Source: Palleronia salina (lineage in GTDB: Bacteria > Pseudomonadota > Alphaproteobacteria > Rhodobacterales > Rhodobacteraceae). From it: DNA of 64,000 nt. Position 1 is the stretch's first letter. Every line of letters starts with the position of its first letter. The stretch is taken from contig NZ_FQZA01000002.1 of the NCBI RefSeq assembly GCF_900141995.1, forward strand, positions 7,501-71,500. The letters are read 5' to 3'. The translations under genes were made by a program, and so were the position numbers. Below the pieces are notes generated by a model. That model was not told the origin of the DNA. It made no database searches and saw only the letters and a list, made by a program, of their open reading frames with translations. Shown here piece after piece: positions 1 to 8,990 of this stretch.

Positions 1-263
1 AACGACAGAAGGCCCAGCGCCCGGCGGTGCATGACCAGCGAGATGCCGGTCAGGCGCCGGAAGGGCGTGACGGCTAGCACGATCACCAATGTCAGGATCG
101 CCAGTTCGCCCAGCTCGCGTTCCAGCGCGTTGATGGGTTCGACCCCCATGCCGCCCGTTGCTGCAAGGTAGAGATACCAGAAGGGAATGGCGCCACCGAC
201 AAGGTAGACCAGCCAGGACGGCACCTTTCGCAGTCCGACATTCGCCCGCTGTGAAAAGGTCAT
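1..263 (-). CDS. msrQ: MsrQ, heme-binding membrane subunit of the MsrPQ methionine sulfoxide reductase (5' part only)
   Basis: The N-terminal 87 residues are in the window and the rest runs off the left edge. Two hydrophobic segments are visible (around residues 16-33 and 48-66), followed by TPFRRLTG and HRRALGLLS. That pattern is typical of the ferric-reductase-like MsrQ/YedZ family, in which heme-bound b-type cytochrome passes electrons from the inner membrane to periplasmic MsrP. The start is the ATG at 263-261 (MTFSQRANVG). It lies 51 nt downstream of the msrP stop on the same strand, so the two form the usual msrP-msrQ pair. Family assignment is by motif and context; the heme-ligand histidines further on cannot be checked. 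Confidence 0.85.
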   Translation of the reverse strand, partial: MTFSQRANVGLRKVPSWLVYLVGGAIPFWYLYLAATGGMGVEPINALERELGELAILTLVIVLAVTPFRRLTGISLVMHRRALGLLS

Positions 264-314
264 GGCGCGGCAGCCATGCGACGGGTCGACGGTGTGGCTG
301 CGCGGAAATCCACG

Positions 315-1223
315 TCAGATGTTCTCGGTCGCTGTCAGGTCCATGCCTTCGTAGAGCGACGCGACCTCGTCCTCGTAGCCGTTGAACATCAGCGTGTCGC
401 GTCGCTTGGAGAACAGCCCACCGCCCACGCGGCGCTCGGTCGCCTGGCTCCAGTTCGGGTGGTCCACGTTGGGATTCACGTTGGCGTAGAAGCCGTAGAC
501 CCCCGGCGCGGCCAGCGCCCAGGTCGTGGGCGGCTGTTCGGCCAGCGCGGTGATCCGCACGATCGACTTGATCCCCTTGAAGCCGTATTTCCAAGGCACG
601 ACCAGCCGGATGGGGGCGCCGTTCTGGTTGGGCATCGGCTCGCCGTAGATGCCGGTCGCCATGATGGTCAGCGGGTGCATGGCCTCGTCCATGCGCAGCC
701 CTTCGACATAGGGCCATTCCAGGATGGGATATTGCTGACCGGGCATTTCCTCGGGGCGCATGAGGGTCTGGAAGGCGACGAACTTCGCCTCGTCCTGAAC
801 GCCCGCGACGGACAGCAGGTCGGCCAGCTCGAACCCGTTCCAGGGGATCACCATCGACCACGCCTCGACGCAGCGCATGCGGTAGATGCGCTCCTCGATG
901 TCGAACTGGCTGAGGATGTCCTCCATCGAGAACCGGCCGGGATTGTCCACCAAGCCGTCGACCTCGATGCTCCACGGCTCGGTGGTCAGCTGGTCGGCGT
1001 ATTTCTTCGGGTCGGTCTTGGATGTCCCGAACTCGTAGAAATTGTTGTAGGACGTGATCTCTTCCAGCGAATTCGGCTCGAGCTCTTCCTGGGCGTGGGC
1101 ACGACCGGCAACACCCAACAGCGATGCGCCGCCCAGACCGGCCATCAGTTGACGGCGGTTCATGTAGACGGAGCGCGGGGTCGCATCGGACCGCGTCAAA
1201 TCGTTCGTCCAGCGTCGGGCCAT
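315..1223 (-). CDS. msrP: MsrP, periplasmic molybdopterin-dependent protein-methionine-sulfoxide reductase, catalytic subunit
   Basis: 302 aa, usual length for MsrP/YedY. A twin-arginine signal ([11 protein letters not shown], residues 22-32, ending at AHA) follows a short N-terminal extension, as in the Escherichia coli protein, which supports the ATG at 1223. The molybdenum ligand cysteine is C118 in [17 protein letters not shown]. The C-terminal half carries the cofactor-binding segment [20 protein letters not shown]. The family reduces oxidised methionines in envelope proteins, taking electrons from MsrQ, whose gene follows directly. The Tat motif implies export of the folded, cofactor-loaded protein. 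Confidence 0.95.
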   Translation of the reverse strand: MARRWTNDLTRSDATPRSVYMNRRQLMAGLGGASLLGVAGRAHAQEELEPNSLEEITSYNNFYEFGTSKTDPKKYADQLTTEPWSIEVDGLVDNPGRFSMEDILSQFDIEERIYRMRCVEAWSMVIPWNGFELADLLSVAGVQDEAKFVAFQTLMRPEEMPGQQYPILEWPYVEGLRMDEAMHPLTIMATGIYGEPMPNQNGAPIRLVVPWKYGFKGIKSIVRITALAEQPPTTWALAAPGVYGFYANVNPNVDHPNWSQATERRVGGGLFSKRRDTLMFNGYEDEVASLYEGMDLTATENI

Positions 1224-1538
1224 GGCGAATTCTCCTTCATCGTCGGTTGGCGCGTGGCTGTGCTCGCCTGATCAGATAACGCGTGTTAGCAGATTTCCAG
1301 TGAAGCAAGCACCCCGACGGCGGGACTGCCAAGCCCGCACTCCGGCCTCCCCGATAAATCGCACACAAATAAGCGTGACTTGACGCGAAATCCGCCGGCG
1401 GCTTAGCGGCGCCGTCGATCACGTCAACGCGTGCGCCCGTCGCATCGGCGAGAATGCGCGCCTTAACAAACATCCTCCGGCCTCCATCTCCTATGCCAAG
1501 GACGCACACCGTCCACTCACTAGTCTGGAGGACTTTAA
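1224..1538. other. Divergent intergenic region msrP / fasciclin gene
   Basis: This 315-nt gap must carry promoters for msrP (minus) and the fasciclin gene (plus). A strong Shine-Dalgarno TGGAGGA sits just before the ATG at 1539. A 12-bp imperfect palindrome TAACGCGTGTTA lies at 1277-1288 on the msrP side and could be an operator, but nothing identifies its regulator. I see no convincing gene; a 90-codon minus-strand ORF here has no recognisable sequence. Confidence 0.5.
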
Positions 1539-2030
1539 ATGTTTCGTAGAACTCTGCTTTCGATGACCGCCGCCGCCGCGATCGCTGCCCCCGCAGCCTA
1601 TGCCGGCGAGCACTCCATGAACATCGTCGAGACCGCGCAGAACACCGAGGGCTTCAGCACCCTCGTCGCCGCGATCGAGGCCGCCGGCCTTGCCGAGACG
1701 CTGTCGGGCGAAGGCCCGTTCACCGTCTTCGCGCCGACCGACGAAGCCTTCGCCGCGCTGCCCGAGGGCACGCTCGACGAACTGCTGATGGAGGAAAACC
1801 AGGAGCAGCTGGCCGCGATCCTGACCTACCACGTCCTGCCGCAAGCCGTGATGGCGGGCGACATTTCCGGTGACATGGAAGTCGAAACCGTCAACGGCGC
1901 CGAGGCGTCGGTCAGCACCGGCGGTGGCGTGACCTACGAGGGCGCCAATGTCGTCGATACCGACATCGAGGCCAGCAACGGCGTGATCCACGTGATCGAT
2001 AGCGTCGTGCTGCCGCCCGAAGACATGTAA
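1539..2030 (+). CDS. Secreted fasciclin (FAS1) domain protein
   Basis: 163 aa with a Sec signal peptide ending AAPAAYA before GEHSMNIVE. The mature part is a single FAS1 domain: [15 protein letters not shown] is the conserved H1 box and [13 protein letters not shown] is the H2 box closing the domain. FAS1 proteins act outside the cytoplasm in adhesion or matrix contacts; the precise role here is unknown. The gene has its own strong ribosome-binding site and is followed by an intrinsic terminator, so it is monocistronic. Confidence 0.9.
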   Translation: MFRRTLLSMTAAAAIAAPAAYAGEHSMNIVETAQNTEGFSTLVAAIEAAGLAETLSGEGPFTVFAPTDEAFAALPEGTLDELLMEENQEQLAAILTYHVLPQAVMAGDISGDMEVETVNGAEASVSTGGGVTYEGANVVDTDIEASNGVIHVIDSVVLPPEDM

Positions 2031-2057
2031 TCGCGCTTGCCCCTCGGGGCGAATGTG

Positions 2058-2084
2058 GGGCGCACCTTCGGGTGCGCCCTTTTT
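2058..2084 (+). terminator. Intrinsic terminator of the fasciclin gene
   Basis: A perfect 9-bp stem GGGCGCACC / GGTGCGCCC closes on a TTCG tetraloop and is followed by five T. It begins 27 nt after the stop codon at 2030. Confidence 0.93.
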
Positions 2085-2166
2085 CGTGCGGTCCCGGTGA
2101 CGTCCCGGCTCGACGGGGCCGCGGGCTTGTGGTCAGGATGTCGCGGATGAACCGAAGGGGCCCGCC

Positions 2167-2745
2167 ATGCTGATCCTCACCGCGATCATGTCCTACCTTC
2201 TGGGGTCGGTTCCCTTCGGGCTGGTCATCGTCCGCGCCATGGGGCTGGGCGATCTGCGCCAGATCGGGTCGGGCAATATCGGTGCGACCAACGTCCTGCG
2301 AACCGGCAACAAGCCGGCCGCGCTGCTGACGCTGATCTGCGACGTGGGCAAGGGCGCCTTCGCGGTGATCGTGGCGCGGCTGACGCTGGGACCCGATGCC
2401 GCCCTCGTGGCCGGGGCCGCTGCGTTCCTGGGCCATTGCTACCCACTTTACCTGGGATTCAAGGGCGGCAAAGGGGTGGCGACCTTCCTCGGCACCACCC
2501 TGGCGCTGGCCTGGCCGATCGGTCTCGCGGTCTGCGCCACGTGGATCGCCATCGCCGCGATCTTCCGCATCTCGTCGCTGGCCGCGCTGGTCGCCGCCGC
2601 GCTGTCTCCGGTCTATGCGGCGATCTTCGGGATGCCGGCCCTGGTGGTGGTCATGGCGGCGATGGCGGTGCTGATCTTCCTGCGGCACCGCGCCAACATC
2701 TCGCGCCTTCTGGCCGGGCAGGAGCCGCGGATCGGAAACAAATGA
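2167..2745 (+). CDS. plsY: PlsY, acyl-phosphate:glycerol-3-phosphate acyltransferase
   Basis: 192-aa multipass inner-membrane protein that acylates glycerol-3-phosphate with acyl-phosphate, the first step of phosphatidic acid synthesis. The three family motifs are present: GSGNIGATNVLR near residues 34-45, the glycine-rich KGGKGVATFLG near 99-109, and LRHRANISRLLAG near the C-terminus. The ATG at 2167 follows an AGGGGC stretch. The stop overlaps the next gene by ATGA, so the two are co-translated. Confidence 0.95.
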   Translation: MLILTAIMSYLLGSVPFGLVIVRAMGLGDLRQIGSGNIGATNVLRTGNKPAALLTLICDVGKGAFAVIVARLTLGPDAALVAGAAAFLGHCYPLYLGFKGGKGVATFLGTTLALAWPIGLAVCATWIAIAAIFRISSLAALVAAALSPVYAAIFGMPALVVVMAAMAVLIFLRHRANISRLLAGQEPRIGNK

Positions 2746-3002
2746 CCGACCGCTTCCGCGCGGCATTCGACGCGCTGCCGGACGGTAGCTTCGATGCCAT
2801 CTACGACGGCCGCCGCTACGTGGTCGCGAAAATCCGCTTCGCCGAAGGCCGGAGCCACAAGCTCGAGGCGTGGGAGCGGGGCGGAACAGACTACATCAGC
2901 CTGAACCTGTACGACCTGTCATCGGGGAAGATGGTGCTGAACCCGTGCGAGATGCCGGCGGACAAGGTGCGCCGCTTCGTCGAAAGGGTTCGGCCAGAGT
3001 GA
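2742..3002 (+). CDS. Small conserved protein co-translated with plsY
   Basis: 86 aa, no signal peptide or membrane segment. The sequence (YDGRRYVVAKIRFAEGRSHKLEAWERGGTDYISLNLY and onward) suggests a compact beta-rich cytoplasmic protein; I cannot name a family or function. The ATG overlaps the plsY stop as ATGA, and codon use matches its neighbours. A link to membrane lipid synthesis is inferred from position only. It ends 41 nt before the convergent lipoprotein gene. Confidence 0.75.
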   Translation: MTDRFRAAFDALPDGSFDAIYDGRRYVVAKIRFAEGRSHKLEAWERGGTDYISLNLYDLSSGKMVLNPCEMPADKVRRFVERVRPE

Positions 3003-3043
3003 TCGCCCCCGCCCGGGATGGACGGAGGCGACAGGGTGTTCGA

Positions 3044-3298
3044 TCAGTTGCAGGGCGCGGTGTAGCGCTGGCCGCTGGGATACTGATAGACGCACTGGCC
3101 CGACTGGGTCTGGCCGATGTAATTGCCGGCCGCCGCGCCGACGGCCCCGCCGATCAGCGCGCCCGCGGCGCGATCATCGCTGCCCGACACCGCCGCGCCA
3201 GTGGCCGCGCCAACGGCCGCGCCGGTCAGCGCGCCCTGATTCTGCACGCAGCCGGCCAGAAGGCCGATGGTCGGCAGGATAATAAGCAGTTTCTTCAT
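3044..3298 (-). CDS. Small glycine-zipper lipoprotein
   Basis: 84 aa. MKKLLIILPTIGLLAGC is a lipoprotein signal with lipobox LLAGC, which fixes the start at the ATG at 3298 rather than at an upstream in-frame start. The mature part is rich in small residues in GxxxG-like spacing (GALTGAAVGAATGAAV, AGALIGGAVGAAAGNYIG), the glycine-zipper pattern of outer-membrane-associated lipoproteins. Two cysteines lie in the tail (QCVYQYPSGQRYTAPCN). It follows gshA on the same strand after about 108 nt. Confidence 0.85.
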   Translation of the reverse strand: MKKLLIILPTIGLLAGCVQNQGALTGAAVGAATGAAVSGSDDRAAGALIGGAVGAAAGNYIGQTQSGQCVYQYPSGQRYTAPCN

Positions 3299-3406
3299 GG
3301 GATACTCCAAAGCATGTTCATACTCCGCACGGGGTGCAAGGTATCCCACCGTCCAACCGCGGCAAGCGCCATCGGCGAAATTCCGCGACATTCCGCCGCG
3401 CGGAAC

Positions 3407-4777
3407 CTAGTAGGAGTGCGTCGCGAACACCCGGGTCACGTCACCGCCCCATTCGCCTTCGTATAGCTGCAACAGCTCATCCGCGGGCACCTGGCCCGAA
3501 GCCACGCTTTCACGCAGCGCGTTCAGGAAGTGGGTCTCGTCGGGGATCAGGCCGCCCGCACCGGGCCGGGCCCGGGCCTGCAGGCCGGCGGTGGCGATGT
3601 CGATGCATTCGCGTGCGACCTCGTGCATGTCGATGCCGTCGACCCGGGCCTGCAACCCGTCCTTCGACGCCGCCACGCGCAACGCCTCGCGCTGCTCGGC
3701 GGTCCAGCCCTTGCAGAGATCCCAGGCGGCGTCGAGCGCGCCCTGGTCGTAGGTCAGCCCGACCCAGAAGGCAGGCAGCGCGCAGAGGCGCCGCCACGGC
3801 CCGCCATCGGCGCCGCGCATCTCGATGAAGCGCTTCACGCGCGCCTCGGGGAACAGCGTGGTCAGGTGGTCGGCCCAGTCCGACAGCTTCGGCTTCTCGC
3901 CCGGCAGCGCGGGCAGCTCGCCCTTCAGAAAATCGCGGAAGGACTGGCCCAGCGCGTCGATATACTTGCCGTCGCGATAGACGAAATACATCGGCACATC
4001 GAGCGCGTACTGCACCCACGCCTCGAACCCGAAACCGTCTTCGAAGATGAAGGGGATCATCCCGGTGCGGTCGGGATCAAGGTCGCGCCAGATGCGCGAT
4101 CGCCAGGACTTGTGCCCGTTGGGCTTGCCCTCGACGAACGGCGAATTGGCGAAAAGCGCGGTGGCCACCGGCTGCAACGCCACGGCCACGCGCATCTTCT
4201 GCACCATGTCGGCCTCGGAGCTGAAATCGAGGTTCACCTGAACGGTGCAGGTCCGCCGCATCATCTGAAGCCCCAGCGCCCCGACCTTGCGCATGTAGCC
4301 GTCCATCAGCTTGTAGCGGCCCTTGGGCATCAGCGGCATGTCGTCGTGGGTCCAGTGCGGCGCGGCGCCAAGGCCGATGAAGCCCACGCCGATCTCGTCC
4401 GCGACGGACTTCACCTGCGCCAGGTGGTCGTTCACCTCGTCGCAGGTGCCGTGGATCGTCTCCAGCGGCGCGCCCGACAGTTCCAGCTGCCCGCCCGGCT
4501 CGAGCGACACGTTGGCGCCGTCCTTTTCCAGCCCGATCAGCTTGCCGCCCTCTTCCACGGGCGCCCAGCCGAACCGGTCGCGCAGGCCCGACAGCACGGC
4601 GTTGATCGACCGCTCGCCGTCATAGGGCAGCGGCTTCAGCGTATCCTTGCAGTAGCCGAACTTCTCGTGCTCGGTCCCGATCCGCCAGTCTTCCTTGGGC
4701 TTGCACCCGTCGGCCATGTATTGCGCCAGCTGATCGTGGTGTTCGATCGGGCCGCCGCCGGACTGGGGAATGGACAT
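3407..4777 (-). CDS. gshA: Glutamate-cysteine ligase (plant/alphaproteobacterial type)
   Basis: 456 aa, full length for the alphaproteobacterial/plant class. Conserved segments include WRIGTEHEKFGYC (residues 31-43), SLEPGGQLELSGAP (91-104), LGAAPHWTHDDMPLMPKGRY and MMRRTCTVQVNLDF. It makes gamma-glutamylcysteine in the cytoplasm, the first step of glutathione synthesis. The ATG at 4777 opens MSIPQSGGG. The gene lies 56 nt downstream of the rsmE-linked membrane protein on the same strand, so it may share its transcript. Confidence 0.95.
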   Translation of the reverse strand: MSIPQSGGGPIEHHDQLAQYMADGCKPKEDWRIGTEHEKFGYCKDTLKPLPYDGERSINAVLSGLRDRFGWAPVEEGGKLIGLEKDGANVSLEPGGQLELSGAPLETIHGTCDEVNDHLAQVKSVADEIGVGFIGLGAAPHWTHDDMPLMPKGRYKLMDGYMRKVGALGLQMMRRTCTVQVNLDFSSEADMVQKMRVAVALQPVATALFANSPFVEGKPNGHKSWRSRIWRDLDPDRTGMIPFIFEDGFGFEAWVQYALDVPMYFVYRDGKYIDALGQSFRDFLKGELPALPGEKPKLSDWADHLTTLFPEARVKRFIEMRGADGGPWRRLCALPAFWVGLTYDQGALDAAWDLCKGWTAEQREALRVAASKDGLQARVDGIDMHEVARECIDIATAGLQARARPGAGGLIPDETHFLNALRESVASGQVPADELLQLYEGEWGGDVTRVFATHSY

Positions 4778-4833
4778 GGATGGACGCTCCGCGGTTCAGG
4801 TGGGGTGGGAAGTGGGCCGGTGCGTTTGCGAAG

Positions 4834-5373
4834 TCAATGCAGCAGGCGCGGTTTGTCCGCACCGGGTTTGCGCCAGAGGACGAAGCGGCCGGTCGTGCCG
4901 CCGCCTGCCGCGCGGATCGCGGTGGGGTGGTCGGCCCCGGGCAACACGGCCAGCGCGTCGAACATCTTGTCGGCCCCCCGCGCGTCGCCGGGGATGTGCA
5001 GTGCCTCGCCCCCCTCGGGCGTGACGATCCAGAAGACGTCCGACTGGTAGGGCCCATCGCGCCGCGCCTCGATCTCGACTTGCAGCAGGTGGTCGAGGCT
5101 GACGGCGCCGCCGCCATGGCCCGAAAGGTATGTCAGTTGCCGCTCGGTCAGGTCGACCACGCCCGGCCCGGCACCGGTGGCGGGCCGCAGGGCCCGGCTC
5201 CACCCCTCGCGCGCGATGGCGAGGCCGCCCAGCACGAAGGCCACGCCGACCCAGCGCAGCACCCCCGGCTCGGTCCAGATCCACCATGCGCCCAGCGCGG
5301 CGGCACCCAGCCCGATGGCCGCCTCGCGCCAGCGCAGGATCGCGGCCAGCGCCTCGGGCCGCAGGAAACTCAC
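4834..5373 (-). CDS. Conserved two-TM membrane protein downstream of rsmE
   Basis: 179 aa, starting at a GTG (5373-5371) that overlaps the rsmE stop as GTGA. Two hydrophobic stretches near residues 16-56 (AAIGLGAAALGAWWIW and RWVGVAFVLGGLAIA) precede a cytoplasmic-looking domain with VVDLTERQLTYLSGHGGG and SLDHLLQVEIEAR. That layout resembles small proteins with a membrane anchor and a PH-like beta domain, which is an inference. Function unknown. Tight coupling with rsmE and proximity to gshA suggest one operon. Confidence 0.75.
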   Translation of the reverse strand: MSFLRPEALAAILRWREAAIGLGAAALGAWWIWTEPGVLRWVGVAFVLGGLAIAREGWSRALRPATGAGPGVVDLTERQLTYLSGHGGGAVSLDHLLQVEIEARRDGPYQSDVFWIVTPEGGEALHIPGDARGADKMFDALAVLPGADHPTAIRAAGGGTTGRFVLWRKPGADKPRLLH

Positions 5374-6089
5374 GCCCAGTCCCCCAGCGTCGTCTGCCAC
5401 AGGGTCAGTGCGGCGACGGCCGCGGTGTCGGCGCGCAGGATCCGGGGCCCGAGGCTGACGGCATGGGCCTGCGGCAAAGCGGCCAGGCGCGACCGCTCAG
5501 CCTCGGAAAACCCGCCCTCTGGGCCGATGAGCACCGCCCACGGCCCGGCGTCGCGGGGCAGCGTCGCGCCCGCGCCGGCCAGCCCTTCGTCGCAGAACAT
5601 CAGCCGCCGGTCCTCGGGCCAGTGATCCAGCAGCGCGCCCAGCTTCTCGATCTCGGCCACCTCGGGTACGAAGGTGCCGCCGCATTGCTCGGCCGCCTCG
5701 ACCGCATGGGCCTGCAAGCGGTCGCGGCGGATGCGCTCGGAATTGGTGAAATCGGTCTGCACCGGGCAGATCCGCGCGGCCCCCATCTCGGCCGCCTTCT
5801 CGACGATGAAGTCGGTGCGCGCCCGCTTGATGGGCGCGAACAGCAGCCACAGGTCGGGCGGGTCGCGCTGGGGGCGCACCTGCGCCAACACCCGCAACGC
5901 GCCCTTCATCTTGCCGGCCTCCACCACCTCGGCATCCCAGCCGCCCGAGCGGCCATCGAAGACCTCGACCACCTCGCCCGTGCCCTTGCGCATCACGCCG
6001 AACAGGTAGTGTGACTGCTCGGGCGACAGGCGAAGGGTTTGCCCCTCCTGCGGTGGCTGGGCTACATGAAGGCGAATTTTCGATGCCAT
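5370..6089 (-). CDS. rsmE: RsmE, 16S rRNA m3U1498 methyltransferase
   Basis: 239 aa, typical length. This SPOUT methyltransferase has its trefoil-knot S-adenosylmethionine site in IGPEGGFSEAE (188-198) and LGPRILRADTA (213-223). An N-terminal PUA-like RNA-binding part (RLSPEQSHYLFGVMRKGTGE) is present. It methylates U1498 of 16S rRNA in assembled 30S subunits. The start codon at 6089 almost touches the divergent ubiA start region, so the promoter must lie inside ubiA coding sequence or the message has almost no leader. Confidence 0.95.
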   Translation of the reverse strand: MASKIRLHVAQPPQEGQTLRLSPEQSHYLFGVMRKGTGEVVEVFDGRSGGWDAEVVEAGKMKGALRVLAQVRPQRDPPDLWLLFAPIKRARTDFIVEKAAEMGAARICPVQTDFTNSERIRRDRLQAHAVEAAEQCGGTFVPEVAEIEKLGALLDHWPEDRRLMFCDEGLAGAGATLPRDAGPWAVLIGPEGGFSEAERSRLAALPQAHAVSLGPRILRADTAAVAALTLWQTTLGDWA

Positions 6090-6105
6090 GGGCGACTTTC
6101 ACGCG

Positions 6106-7065
6106 ATGAGCGAAACATCCCAGACACAAGGGCAGGTGGCCGATGCCGTCAAGGGCAACTGGGTCGACCGGCTGGCCCCCGCGCCCACCCGTCCCTTCCT
6201 GCGGCTCAGCCGCGCGGACCGGCCCATCGGCACGTGGCTGCTGCTGCTGCCGTGCTGGTGGGGGCTGCTGCTGGGGGCGGGGCAGACCGGAACCTTCACC
6301 CTGCACGATGCATGGATCGCGCTGGGATGTGCCATCGGTGCCTTCCTGATGCGCGGCGCGGGCTGCACCTGGAACGACATCACCGATCGCAACATCGACG
6401 ACAAGGTCGCGCGCACCCGGTCTCGCCCGATCCCGTCGGGACAGGTCAGCGTGCGCGCGGCGCTGGCATGGATGGTCGTGCAATCGCTGGTCTCGTTCGG
6501 CATCCTGCTGACCTTCAACTGGGCGGCCATCGGGCTGGGCGTGCTGTCGCTGCTGCCGGTCTGCGTCTACCCGTTCGCCAAGCGGTTCACCTGGTGGCCG
6601 CAGGTGTTCCTTGGCCTCGCCTTCAACTGGGGCGCGCTTCTGGCCTACACGGCGCATACCGGGTCGCTGGGCTGGCCCGCCGTGGCTCTGTATGTCGCCG
6701 GGATCGCGTGGACGCTGTTCTACGACACGATCTACGCCTTCCAGGATGTCGAGGATGACGCGCTGATCGGGGTGAAATCCACCGCGCGGCTCTTCGGGGA
6801 AACACCGCGCCCGTGGCTGCGCGGCTTCATGGTCGCCGCGACGCTGCTGATGGCCCTGGCGGTTATCGGCGCGCTGGCGCCGGGCGGGAACATCCTGGCG
6901 CTGGTCGTCGGGCTGGGCGCCCCCTGGGCCTTCGCCTGGCACATGGCGTGGCAGTTGTCGCGGCTCGACCCCGGCGACGGCGGTATCTGCCTGCGGCTGT
7001 TCCGGTCGAACCGGGACGCGGGTCTTCTGGTTCTGCCGTTTCTTGCCGGTGCCGTCGCGCTCTGA
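6106..7065 (+). CDS. ubiA: UbiA, 4-hydroxybenzoate polyprenyltransferase
   Basis: About 319 aa, multipass inner-membrane prenyltransferase of ubiquinone synthesis. Both aspartate-rich magnesium-diphosphate motifs are present: NDITDRNIDD (residues 90-99) and YDTIYAFQDVEDD (near 205). Family signature KPIGT/RADRPIGTWLL appears near 36-46. The start is chosen at the second ATG (MSETSQ). An upstream ATG at 6088 would overlap the divergent rsmE start by 2 nt, and neither start has a strong ribosome-binding site. Confidence 0.93.
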   Translation: MSETSQTQGQVADAVKGNWVDRLAPAPTRPFLRLSRADRPIGTWLLLLPCWWGLLLGAGQTGTFTLHDAWIALGCAIGAFLMRGAGCTWNDITDRNIDDKVARTRSRPIPSGQVSVRAALAWMVVQSLVSFGILLTFNWAAIGLGVLSLLPVCVYPFAKRFTWWPQVFLGLAFNWGALLAYTAHTGSLGWPAVALYVAGIAWTLFYDTIYAFQDVEDDALIGVKSTARLFGETPRPWLRGFMVAATLLMALAVIGALAPGGNILALVVGLGAPWAFAWHMAWQLSRLDPGDGGICLRLFRSNRDAGLLVLPFLAGAVAL

Positions 7066-7123
7066 TTGCGGCCCGGGCGCCGGGGCGGTAAGCCAAGGCG
7101 TTGTCTGAACCAGGGGATCCCTC

Positions 7124-8980
7124 ATGGGAAAACGGTCGTTCCTTCCACTGATCCTGACCTTCGGGGTGGCCGGCGGCGCGGCGGTCTTCGCCGCCACGGT
7201 CGCGGTCGAACAGATCGAGCAGCAATCCGTGCTGGGCACCCAGCGCGCGCTGTCCCAGGCCGGGCTTGACTGGACCACGGTCGAAGCCGACGGCCTGCGC
7301 CTGAAACTGGCCGGCACCGCCCCGGACGAAGCCGCGCGCTTCCGCGCATTGAGCGTCGCGGGCAACATCGTCGACGCCGCCCGGGTGGACGATCTCATGG
7401 CCGTCGAGAAGCGCGACACGGTCGAGGCGCCGACCTTCTCGATCGAGATCCTGCGCCAGCCCGACGAGATCACGCTGATCGGCCTCGTGCCGCAGGACAT
7501 GGACCGCCAGGCGCTGATCGAAAGGGTCGCCCGCGCTGCCTTCGAGACGCGCATCACGGACTTGCTTGAGGTCGCCTCCTTCCCCGCGCCGCCCACCTGG
7601 TCGGACGCGGTGGATTACGGGATCGAGTCGCTCGAAGGCCTGACCTCGGCCAAGGTCTCGATCGGCGAGGCCTCCGTCAGCCTGACCACACTCGCCGACA
7701 GCGCCGCCGCCCGCGACCGTCTGGAACGGGATCTCGACCGTGCCGCGCCCGAGGGGCTCGACGTGACGCTCGACATCCAGGCCCCGCGCCCCGTGGTCGC
7801 GCCGTTCATCCTGCGGCTAGTGAAGGATGGCGAGGGGATGCGCTTCAACGCCTGCACCGCCGCGACCGAGCAGGGCGCCGCGCGGATCCTGTCAGCCGCG
7901 CAGGAGGCCGGCGTGCCCGCGGGCGATGACTGCCGCCTGGCGCTGGGGCTGCCCAGCCCCGACTGGGCGCGCGTCGGGGCCCGCGCCATCCGCACGCTCG
8001 GCGCGCTGGATGGCGGGCAGCTGACCATTTCCGACCTGCAAGTGCGGCTCGAAGCCGCGCAAGGCCAAGAGCCCGCCGTGTTCGAGACGGCCGTCTCGGA
8101 CCTGCGCGCCGACCTGCCCGACGCCTTCACCCTGACCGCGACCCTGCCCGACGACAGCGCCGTCGAGCCCGAAGCCGGACCCGCGCAATTCGTCGTGACC
8201 CGCAGCCCCGAGGGGCTGGTCCAGATGCGCGGCCGCGTGGGGTCCGAGCGGGCCCGCGAAGCGACGCTGGCCTATGCCCGGTCGCTCTTCGGGGTCGAAC
8301 AGATCGACAGCGATCTCGAGGTTCTGCCGCAGGTGCCCCAGGGCTGGTCGCCGCGGCTGCTGGTCGCGCTGGACAGCCTGTCGATGCTGACCAACGGCGC
8401 GGTGATGGTGGACGAATCCCAGGTGGATATCTCGGGCACCACCGGCACCCGTGACGCGGACGATGAAATCGCCCGCATCCTGGCGGGCCGGATGGGCGAA
8501 AGCGGCAGCTTCAGCATCGACGTGTCCTACGACGAGCGCGCCGACCCCACCGCGGCCCTGCCCTCGCCCGAGGAATGCGTCGAACAGATCAACGCGATCC
8601 TGACCGAGCGGCAGATCACCTTCGACCCCGGCTCGGCCATCATCGACGCCGAATCACGCGCCAGCGTGGACGCCATCGCCGAGGTCGTGAAGCAATGCGA
8701 AGGCGTGCCCATGGAAGTCGGCGGCTTCACCGACAGCCAGGGCCGCGAGGAAATGAACCAGCAACTCAGCCAGCAACGCGCCGAGGCGCTGCTGGCCGGG
8801 CTGATGGCGCGGCGGGTGCTGACGTCGGACCTGGTCGCGCGCGGCTATGGCGAAGAGAACCCGATCGCCGACAATTCCACCGCCGAGGGCCGCGAGGCCA
8901 ACCGGCGTCTTGAATTCCGGCTGCTGGATGGCGAAGAAAGCGCGTCAGACAGTGCCGAGGACGAGGCCCCGCCGGAATGA
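7124..8980 (+). CDS. Large OmpA-family envelope protein with an N-terminal membrane anchor
   Basis: 618 aa. Residues 5-28 (FLPLILTFGVAGGAAVFAATVAV) form a signal or membrane anchor. The middle has repeated short beta-alpha units with ITLIGLVPQD and VQMRGRVGSERARE, resembling BON-type domains (an inference). The C-terminal ~120 residues are a clear OmpA peptidoglycan-binding domain: ITFDPGSAIID, VEVGGFTDSQG-like and SQQRAEALLAGLMARRV, ending GREANRRLEFRLL. It probably tethers an envelope assembly to peptidoglycan. The next gene starts 10 nt later and encodes a membrane coiled coil, suggesting a partner. Confidence 0.9.
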   Translation: MGKRSFLPLILTFGVAGGAAVFAATVAVEQIEQQSVLGTQRALSQAGLDWTTVEADGLRLKLAGTAPDEAARFRALSVAGNIVDAARVDDLMAVEKRDTVEAPTFSIEILRQPDEITLIGLVPQDMDRQALIERVARAAFETRITDLLEVASFPAPPTWSDAVDYGIESLEGLTSAKVSIGEASVSLTTLADSAAARDRLERDLDRAAPEGLDVTLDIQAPRPVVAPFILRLVKDGEGMRFNACTAATEQGAARILSAAQEAGVPAGDDCRLALGLPSPDWARVGARAIRTLGALDGGQLTISDLQVRLEAAQGQEPAVFETAVSDLRADLPDAFTLTATLPDDSAVEPEAGPAQFVVTRSPEGLVQMRGRVGSERAREATLAYARSLFGVEQIDSDLEVLPQVPQGWSPRLLVALDSLSMLTNGAVMVDESQVDISGTTGTRDADDEIARILAGRMGESGSFSIDVSYDERADPTAALPSPEECVEQINAILTERQITFDPGSAIIDAESRASVDAIAEVVKQCEGVPMEVGGFTDSQGREEMNQQLSQQRAEALLAGLMARRVLTSDLVARGYGEENPIADNSTAEGREANRRLEFRLLDGEESASDSAEDEAPPE

Positions 8981-8990
8981 GCCCTATCGC

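Noticed and set aside
276-1271. 331-codon plus-strand frame opposite msrP
   Set aside because: Antisense to a well-supported gene; sequence is arginine/valine-rich shadow.
1237-1509. 90-codon minus ORF in the msrP/fasciclin gap
   Set aside because: No ribosome-binding site, no similarity, and a composition unlike the neighbouring proteins.
5497-7596. 699-codon minus-strand open frame across ubiA and the OmpA gene
   Set aside because: It overlaps clear plus-strand genes and includes rsmE out of frame; no recognisable protein content.
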